A stretch of DNA of 10,617 nucleotides. Origin: Candidatus Omnitrophica bacterium UBA5776. Its GTDB lineage: Bacteria > Omnitrophota > Gorgyraeia > Gygaellales > Profunditerraquicolaceae. A model generated the notes under the pieces. It saw only the letters and a list, made by a program, of their open reading frames with translations. It ran no database searches and was not told where the DNA came from. The translations under genes and the position numbers were made by a program. The stretch is from contig DIEK01000015.1 in NCBI GenBank assembly GCA_002418595.1, positions 1-10,617 on the forward strand. The letters run 5' to 3'. The stretch's first letter is position 1. The number at the start of each line of letters is the position of its first letter. Of the stretch, positions 5,777 through 10,617 are shown in pieces.

Positions 5777-7033
5777 TCACAAATATTTCCTGGGATCCGC
5801 TATCCTGCCCTCCAGGGCGGAAGCAGCCGCCAACGCCGGCGACCCCAGGTAAATGAACGCGTTAGGATTCCCCATCCTTCCCTTGAAATTACGGTTCGCC
5901 GTCGAAATGACTTTTTCGCCGTCGGCCGGTATCCCGTTATGCGTGCCCACGCACGGCCCGCATCCCGCAACCACCACCGCGGCCCCGGCGGAGACGAAAT
6001 CCCCGATGATACCTTCCTTGAGAGCCCGCAGGTATATATCGCGCGAAGCGGGAGCCACAATCAACCTGACTCCGGGAGCCGCGCTGCGTTTTTTCAGCAC
6101 CGCCGCGGCCGCGCGCAGATCGCTTAACCGGCCGTTGGTACAGGTCCCTATGAATACCTCCTGTATCTTGACCCCCTTGACCTTTCCCACGGGAACGGCG
6201 CTGTCGACGCTATGCGGCAAAGATACCTGCGGCTCCAGCCTGGAGACGTCGTATTCCAGCACCCGCGCGTAACGCGCTCCCTTGTCCGGCGCCAAGCGCC
6301 GGATCATAGAGGCCGGAATTCCCCTGGCCTTAAACCAGGCTACGGTCACCGCGTCTACCGGCATCAACCCGGCCTTGGCGCCCATCTCGACCGCCATGTT
6401 GGAAATGGTCATCCTGCCGTCCATATCCATGGAATCTATCGCGCTGCCGCAAAACTCCAACGCGTTATATGTGGCGCCGTCGGCTTTTATCCTGCCTATT
6501 ACGTAAAGTACCGCGTCCTTGGCGTAAACGCCCCTGGGCAGTTTTCCGTTCAGGACGACCTTCAGCGTCTCCGGGACCTTGAACCAGTTCTTCCCTGCCG
6601 CAAGCGTCACAGCCAGGTCGGTAGAACCGACGCCGGTCGAAAAGACGCCGAGCGCCCCGTATGTGCAGGTGTGCGAGTCGGCCCCCAGTACCAGGTCTCC
6701 CGGTAGTATCCACCCGGATTCAGGGATCACCTGGTGACAAACACCGCATCCTATGTCGAAAACCGGCTGTTTGAATTCCGTCCCGAAAACGCGCATCTTT
6801 TTGTGCACGCGCGAAACGCCTTCCGAGGGAGAAGGAGCGCTGTGGTCTATCACCATGCAGAATTTAGTCTTCAGCTTCTTTATGCCCATTTCGCGCACGC
6901 GGTCGATTATTATGGACGATGTCCCGTCCTGCCCGAAAGTAAAATCTACCTTGCAGATCGCGAAGTCTCCGGCTCGCAGGTCCCTGCCCGCGTGTTCGCT
7001 CAATATCTTTTCTGCCAGCGTCTTGGGGCTCAT
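5777..7033 (-). CDS. leuC: LeuC/HacA-type hydro-lyase large subunit with 4Fe-4S cluster
   Basis: This catalytic subunit isomerises a hydroxy-tricarboxylate or isopropylmalate by dehydration and rehydration. It has 418 residues, the compact LeuC2/homoaconitase form. Visible motifs are VIDHSAPS (61-68), GADSHTCTYGALG (117-129), the cluster cysteines C298 in IGTCTNGR and C358 and C361 in CGPC, and ANRNFKGRMG (379-388). The open frame extends upstream to 7465, but residues there are arginine-rich frame-shadow of aspC. The ATG at 7033 overlaps the aspC stop as ATGA, which marks the real start and implies coupling. Its partner small subunit is downstream after pilT. The next enzymes are isocitrate and malate dehydrogenases, so an aconitase role is plausible. 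True isopropylmalate isomerase remains the default family name. Confidence 0.9.
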   Translation of the reverse strand: MSPKTLAEKILSEHAGRDLRAGDFAICKVDFTFGQDGTSSIIIDRVREMGIKKLKTKFCMVIDHSAPSPSEGVSRVHKKMRVFGTEFKQPVFDIGCGVCHQVIPESGWILPGDLVLGADSHTCTYGALGVFSTGVGSTDLAVTLAAGKNWFKVPETLKVVLNGKLPRGVYAKDAVLYVIGRIKADGATYNALEFCGSAIDSMDMDGRMTISNMAVEMGAKAGLMPVDAVTVAWFKARGIPASMIRRLAPDKGARYARVLEYDVSRLEPQVSLPHSVDSAVPVGKVKGVKIQEVFIGTCTNGRLSDLRAAAAVLKKRSAAPGVRLIVAPASRDIYLRALKEGIIGDFVSAGAAVVVAGCGPCVGTHNGIPADGEKVISTANRNFKGRMGNPNAFIYLGSPALAAASALEGRIADPRKYL

Positions 7034-8205
7034 AGCGTCTTCACCCATTCTTCTATCCTGTCCATCCCTTTTTTTATCTGTTCCATCCCGGTAGCGAAAC
7101 TGAAACGTATGTAATCCACCCTGCCGAATCCTTCTCCGGGTATGACCGCCACGAATCTGTCTTCCAGTAGTTTGCCGGAAAAAACGCCGGAATCCATACC
7201 GGTCCCGGAGATATCGCAGAACACGTAGAAAGCGCCCTGCGGCACGACCGGCTTCAGGCCGGGCATTGAATTCAGCCTGGTCAACATATAATCCCTTCTG
7301 CCGGCGTATTCCGCGCGCATATTCTCGGTGAACTTCTCGGGGGCCTTGAGGGCCGCCAGCGCCGCCTTCTGGCTTATGGAAGAAGGGTTGGAGGTTGTGT
7401 GATCCTGTATGCGGCCGATGGCTTCCGCTACGTCGGCCGGAGCGCCCAGGTAACCGATACGCCAACCGGTCATGGCGTAGGTCTTGGAAACGCCGTTTAC
7501 GGTCACAGCCAGGTCCTTCATTTCCGGATGCAGTCCGGCAATGGAGATATACTTTAGGCCGTCATAAATGAGTTTCTCGTATATCTCGTCGCTTATCACG
7601 AAGATCTTGTTGGCGGCGCAGAGTTCCGCTATCGCCAAAAGCTCCTTGCGGTTATATACGGAACCTGCCGGATTGGAAGGACTGTTCAAAATCAGGACTT
7701 TTGTTTTTGGGGAAACGTAGGCGTTCAGTTCTTCGGCGGTGACCCGAAAGCCGTTCTCCGGCGCGGTCTTCACGAAACGGGACAGCCCGCCGCAAAGATG
7801 CACCATCTCCGGGTAACTGACCCAGTAAGGCGAAGGAATCAGGACTTCGTCGCCGGGGTCTACCAGCGCCATCAGGACGTTGAAAATAGAATGTTTAGCG
7901 CCGCAGGAAACCACCACCTGTTCCGGCTTGTAATCAAGTCCGTTGTCCCTTTTAAATTTTTCGCTGATCAGCTTCTTGAGTTCGGGTATACCTGTGCTCG
8001 GGGTGTATTTCGTGAAACCGGAATTTATCGCCTCTATCGCGGCGGCCTTTATAAAATCGGGCGTGTCGGCATCGGGCTCTCCGGCGGCAAAGCTGACCAC
8101 GTCCTTACCCTCGGCCCTCAGCTTCCTGGCTTTGGAAGTTATCGCCAGCGTGGAAGACGGCTTTATTTTCTTCAAGCGCTCGGCTATCCTGGTGTCTATA
8201 CGCAT
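7030..8205 (-). CDS. aspC: Aspartate aminotransferase, class I fold type I (subgroup I-gamma like)
   Basis: This PLP enzyme exchanges amino groups between aspartate and 2-oxoglutarate, linking oxaloacetate to aspartate. It has 391 residues. Seen in order: FAAGEPDADTPDFI (39-52), KYTPSTGIPELK (66-77), Y127 region SPYWVSYPE, NSPSNPAG with N178, SDEIYEKL with D206 and Y209, the PLP lysine K241 in GVSKTYAMTGWRIGY, and R367 in YIRFSFA for the substrate alpha-carboxylate. KPSSTLAI near the N-terminus is typical of the I-gamma group found in many bacteria and archaea. The ribosome site is weak. The gene is separated from rplQ by 108 bases holding the decamer array and overlaps leuC by 4 bases, making it the first gene of the metabolic run. 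Related aromatic or alanine transaminases cannot be excluded. Confidence 0.92.
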   Translation of the reverse strand: MRIDTRIAERLKKIKPSSTLAITSKARKLRAEGKDVVSFAAGEPDADTPDFIKAAAIEAINSGFTKYTPSTGIPELKKLISEKFKRDNGLDYKPEQVVVSCGAKHSIFNVLMALVDPGDEVLIPSPYWVSYPEMVHLCGGLSRFVKTAPENGFRVTAEELNAYVSPKTKVLILNSPSNPAGSVYNRKELLAIAELCAANKIFVISDEIYEKLIYDGLKYISIAGLHPEMKDLAVTVNGVSKTYAMTGWRIGYLGAPADVAEAIGRIQDHTTSNPSSISQKAALAALKAPEKFTENMRAEYAGRRDYMLTRLNSMPGLKPVVPQGAFYVFCDISGTGMDSGVFSGKLLEDRFVAVIPGEGFGRVDYIRFSFATGMEQIKKGMDRIEEWVKTL

Positions 8206-8267
8206 AGTATGAGCCTAACTTGGCGCCGGAGCGACATACGCGCCGGCTGAAGAACGGCCTGGCTGCC

Positions 8268-8317
8268 GCCAGCTTACGCCAGCTTACGCCAGCTTACGCT
8301 GGCTTACGCTGGCTTAC
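8268..8317 (-). repeat. Five-copy decamer array able to form nested GNRA hairpins
   Basis: In transcription order the copies are GTAAGCCAGC twice and GTAAGCTGGC three times, without gaps. GCCAGC and GCTGGC are reverse complements, so copies of the two types can pair. The inner unit (8288-8303) is a perfect six-base stem capped by GUAA, a GNRA tetraloop. The next copies outward (8278-8313) add another six-base stem across a GUAA/GUAA internal loop. The rplQ stop TAA is part of the first copy. No U-run follows, so it is not a standard terminator. It may protect the 3' end of the ribosomal message or damp read-through into aspC. Confidence 0.85.
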
Positions 8318-8880
8318 GGAGTGGGCTTATCTTTCTTGTTGAATATCCCTTTTATGCCGCCCAGGATCTTCTTTCCGCCCGGTTTAACTTCCTCCGCTGT
8401 AGGATGCTGCCTGGTTTTCTTGGGAGGCTGGGCTTTCGGCTCCTCTTTTACTTTTTCCGCCTCGATGACCGGCGTTTCCTTTTTCGAAGCAGGACGCTTC
8501 ACGGCCGGCAGCTCTTTTCCCTTGGGAAGCCGCGTAAATTCCAGAAGAACTATCTTCGCATTGTCTCCCCGTCTGTTACCGAGACGCAAAATACGGCAAT
8601 ATCCGCCCTGGACATCCTTGAAAAGCGGGCCTATTTCCCCGAAAAGCCGGGAAACCAGTTCATGGGAACAAAGGACACGATAAGCTCGGCGTTTGGCCGC
8701 CAGGGTATTCTCCTTGGCGAGAGTGATCATCTTCTCCGCCTCCGGCCTGACCGCGGCGGCGATGGCTTTAGTAGTTTTTATTCTGCCGCAGTTTATCAGG
8801 TTGCGTATGGTGCCGGCAACGGTGGCTTTTCTCCAACTGGTGAATCTATTCAAACGGCCTTTTTTTAGCTTATGTCTCAT
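8314..8880 (-). CDS. rplQ: Ribosomal protein L17 with long C-terminal extension
   Basis: L17 is a large-subunit protein near the exit tunnel. Residues 1-116 are the conserved domain: MRHKLKKGRLNRFTSWRKA, IRNLINCGRIKTT (25-37), RPEAEKMITLAK (45-56), GGYCRILRLGNRRGDNA (92-108) and IVLLEF at the end. Most bacterial L17 proteins end about here. This one continues for about 72 residues as a low-complexity lysine, proline and glutamate-rich tail, closing with a small glycine/isoleucine-rich patch (KILGGIKGIFNKK, 171-183). An AGAGGGG ribosome site stands about 7 bases before the ATG at 8880. It follows rpoA by 60 bases in the standard alpha-operon order. The stop codon lies inside the decamer array, so repeat changes could alter the end. 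Confidence 0.96.
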   Translation of the reverse strand: MRHKLKKGRLNRFTSWRKATVAGTIRNLINCGRIKTTKAIAAAVRPEAEKMITLAKENTLAAKRRAYRVLCSHELVSRLFGEIGPLFKDVQGGYCRILRLGNRRGDNAKIVLLEFTRLPKGKELPAVKRPASKKETPVIEAEKVKEEPKAQPPKKTRQHPTAEEVKPGGKKILGGIKGIFNKKDKPTP

Positions 8881-8940
8881 TTCTTTCCCCTCTAATTAAG
8901 GCGGCTACCGGGAAAACTGCCGCGGGAGTATGTTGTTCAA

Positions 8941-9936
8941 TTACGCCGATTTCTTGAGTTTCTTGGGATCCACCGCCATGCCGAGCGTCAAGCCCATCCC
9001 GGCGAGCAGTTCCTTGATTTCGGTCAGCGATTTCTTGCCGAAATTCTTAAAACCAAGCATATCGTCCTCCGACCTTTTCACGAGATCGGCTATTATCTTT
9101 ATGTTGGCTTCTCTAAGGCAGTTTGAACTGCGCACCGACAATTCGAGTTCGGATATCGGCAGACGCAGTTTCTCGTATAGAGAAACCTCTTCCTTGGTCA
9201 TCTCCGGTTCTTCTTCCTCGAGATCCTCGGGAAGCTGGCCGAAGCTGACGAAGATATCCAGGTGCCTCTGCAGTATATTCGAGGCGTAAAGCAGCGCGTC
9301 CTTGGGAGAGATAGAACCGTTGGTGGTTATTTCCAGCACCAGCTTGTCGTAATCGGTCTTCTGCCCCACGCGCGTATTCTCAACGTAGAAATTGACGTTT
9401 TTGACCGGGGTAAAGATAGAATCCAACGGTATGACGCCGATCGCCTGGTCTTCTTTTTTATTGGTCTCAGCGGGCACGTAACCGCGGCCGCGGCCCACCT
9501 CGAGTTCGGCCTCGAACTTGATATCCTTGGTCAGGGTAGCGATATGCAGGCCGGGATTGACCACGTCTATGGTCTCGTCCGTCTCGATATCCGCGGCGGT
9601 CACGGGGCCCTTGGAATCCTTCCTGATGTAAATGGTCTTTGGAATATTGGAATGCGCGCTCAACACCACGCTCTTAAGGTTGAGAATGATCTCCGTGACG
9701 TCTTCCAGCACCCCGGTGATAGCTGAAAACTCATGATTGACGCCGCTGAATTTCACCGAAGTTATCGCGCTTCCCTCGATCGAGGAAAGAAGCACCCTGC
9801 GCAATGAATTGCCGAGCGTCACACCGTATCCTCTTTCGAAAGGCGCGGCGGTAAACTTGCCGTAAGTGCCGGTATAAGTTGTCTCGTCACACTCTAAACG
9901 TTTCGGTAGTTGAAAATCCTTCCATTTTATGCCCAT
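8941..9936 (-). CDS. rpoA: RNA polymerase alpha subunit
   Basis: Alpha dimerises to nucleate RNA polymerase and its C-terminal domain contacts UP-element DNA and activators. The 331 residues are full length. The N-terminal domain (about 1-235) shows FERGYGVTLGNSLRRVLLSS (33-52) and GSISPKDAL (207-215). An acidic linker (LPEDLEEEEPE, 235-245) leads to the C-terminal domain (about 252-320) with VRSSNCLREANI and GKKSLTEIKELL. R269, N272 and K302 match the E. coli DNA-contact residues R265, N268 and K298. The ATG at 9936 has an AAAGGAG site 8 bases upstream. The 164-base gap to rpsD, with palindromes, suggests some separate control within the alpha operon. Confidence 0.99.
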   Translation of the reverse strand: MGIKWKDFQLPKRLECDETTYTGTYGKFTAAPFERGYGVTLGNSLRRVLLSSIEGSAITSVKFSGVNHEFSAITGVLEDVTEIILNLKSVVLSAHSNIPKTIYIRKDSKGPVTAADIETDETIDVVNPGLHIATLTKDIKFEAELEVGRGRGYVPAETNKKEDQAIGVIPLDSIFTPVKNVNFYVENTRVGQKTDYDKLVLEITTNGSISPKDALLYASNILQRHLDIFVSFGQLPEDLEEEEPEMTKEEVSLYEKLRLPISELELSVRSSNCLREANIKIIADLVKRSEDDMLGFKNFGKKSLTEIKELLAGMGLTLGMAVDPKKLKKSA

Positions 9937-9965
9937 TTAGCTCGCTCCTTTGCGACTATGAAGCT

Positions 9966-9985
9966 CCTCAGGCTAAAGCCCGAAG
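9966..9985 (-). repeat. Palindrome in the rpoA leader
   Basis: On the transcript CUUCGGGC and GCCUGAGG can pair over 8 base pairs (two G-U) around a UUUA loop. It lies 29 bases before the rpoA start, with the ribosome site outside the stem. There is no U-run, so it is probably an RNA hairpin or a REP-like element. Confidence 0.5.
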
Positions 9986-10002
9986 TCTCTTTCTCGAATA
10001 AC

Positions 10003-10022
10003 CCGGTATCGCAAGATACCGG
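10003..10022. repeat. Perfect palindrome in the rpsD-rpoA spacer
   Basis: CCGGTATC and GATACCGG form a perfect eight-base stem with a four-base loop (UUGC on the transcript, GCAA on the other strand). A weaker five-base stem lies just before it in transcription order (10038-10053). No U-run follows, so it is not a canonical terminator. Confidence 0.6.
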
Positions 10023-10100
10023 AAAATCTCTTCTGCCGAAGCATAACGGCTTCAACCCCGGGATCCCTGCGGCGTAATTAAGTATTGTGTCCCCGGAGCT

Positions 10101-10617
10101 TTACTTGGAATATAACTCTACGATCAGCTGTTCCTGTATCGTAGCCTGAATGTCCTCTTTTTCGGGCAGGCGCGCCACGCGTGCCGTCATCTCCTGCGGG
10201 TTGAACTCCAGCCAGGTGGGAACGCTTCTGTCCTTCGCGGCCTCCAGGTTTTCCTTAAGCTTGTTGAGCGCCTTTTCAGACCCCTTGATCTTTATCATCT
10301 CGTCTTTGCTGACCTGGTAGGAAGGGATGTTCACCCTGGTCTCGCCCACCCAGACGAAATTATGCCGCACGACCTGCCTGGCCTGGGCCCTCGAAACGGC
10401 AAGACCCAGCCTGAAAATGACATTGTCCAGCCTGCGCTCGAGCTGCTGCAGAAGAACTTTACCGGTGACGCCTTTGGTCTTGGCGGCCTGCTCGAAGTAC
10501 CTCCTGAACTGGCCTTCCATCATCCCGTACATCCGCTTAACCTTCTGTTTCTCGCGCAGCTGGACGCCGTAATTGGAAAGCTTAACTCTTCCCTGTCCGT
10601 GGTCGCCGGGCGCGTAA
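10101..10617 (-). CDS. rpsD: Ribosomal protein S4 (5' end beyond window)
   Basis: S4 nucleates 30S assembly on 16S rRNA and in many bacteria represses its own operon. The frame is open to the right edge, upstream of the first ATG at 10532. It adds YAPGDHGQGRVKLSNYGVQL and REKQKVKR, the conserved S4 segment, so that ATG is internal. In all 171 residues are visible of an expected total a little over 200. The S4 RNA-binding domain is plain (QLERRLDNVIFRLGLAVSRA, then QARQVVRHNFVWV), ending in IQEQLIVELYSK with a TAA stop. The N-terminal zinc-binding or zinc-less portion lies outside the window. It is followed by rpoA and rplQ in the usual order. Confidence 0.98.
   Translation of the reverse strand, partial: YAPGDHGQGRVKLSNYGVQLREKQKVKRMYGMMEGQFRRYFEQAAKTKGVTGKVLLQQLERRLDNVIFRLGLAVSRAQARQVVRHNFVWVGETRVNIPSYQVSKDEMIKIKGSEKALNKLKENLEAAKDRSVPTWLEFNPQEMTARVARLPEKEDIQATIQEQLIVELYSK

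Noticed and set aside
7034..7465. N-terminal extension of leuC
   Set aside because: The 144 extra residues are arginine/glycine-rich and overlap aspC in another frame; the ATGA overlap at 7030-7033 gives the usual LeuC start.
8268..8317. CRISPR array or intrinsic terminator
   Set aside because: The decamers are contiguous without spacers, and no U-run follows the stems.

Overview
The window is a single co-directional block. All twelve recognisable genes lie on the minus strand, so transcription runs from the right edge (10617) to the left edge (1). Both end genes run off the window: rpsD lacks its start and the pilM-like gene lacks its end. No gene is supported on the plus strand, and there is no RNA gene, insertion sequence, CRISPR array or gene-free stretch over 300 bases. 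The moderately GC-rich DNA, the bacterial rpsD-rpoA-rplQ end of the alpha operon, and genes of a pilus-type machine mixed with central metabolism suggest an uncultivated Gram-negative-type bacterium. Omnitrophota or another PVC-like lineage is my guess from gene content and general look. I cannot prove it without a tree.

Layout in transcription order. (1) 10617-8314: ribosomal protein S4 (partial), RNA polymerase alpha and ribosomal protein L17, the last with a long lysine/proline/glutamate-rich tail. The S4-alpha spacer holds palindromes, and the L17 stop codon sits inside a five-copy decamer array that can fold into GNRA-capped hairpins. (2) 8205-1938: a metabolic run of aspartate aminotransferase, a LeuC/HacA-type hydro-lyase large subunit, the twitching ATPase PilT, the matching LeuD/HacB-type small subunit, an isocitrate-type dehydrogenase and malate dehydrogenase. 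(3) 1819-912: octanoyltransferase LipB overlapping by 4 bases a tiny protein that is only a lipoyl domain. (4) 857-1: a PilM/GspL-like actin-fold protein with a TTG start and eroded nucleotide-binding motifs.

The metabolic genes fit together as a piece of the TCA cycle: malate to oxaloacetate (MDH), oxaloacetate to and from aspartate (AspC), citrate to isocitrate (possible role of the LeuC/LeuD-type pair) and isocitrate to 2-oxoglutarate (IDH). LipB and the lone lipoyl domain point to a lipoate-dependent 2-oxoacid dehydrogenase, or a free lipoyl carrier, downstream of this. The dehydrogenase next to leuCD reads as isocitrate dehydrogenase rather than isopropylmalate dehydrogenase, so automatic annotation of leuC/leuD as leucine biosynthesis may be wrong here. 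The most unusual architecture is pilT wedged between the two subunits of one enzyme, with a second pilus-type gene at the end of the same block.
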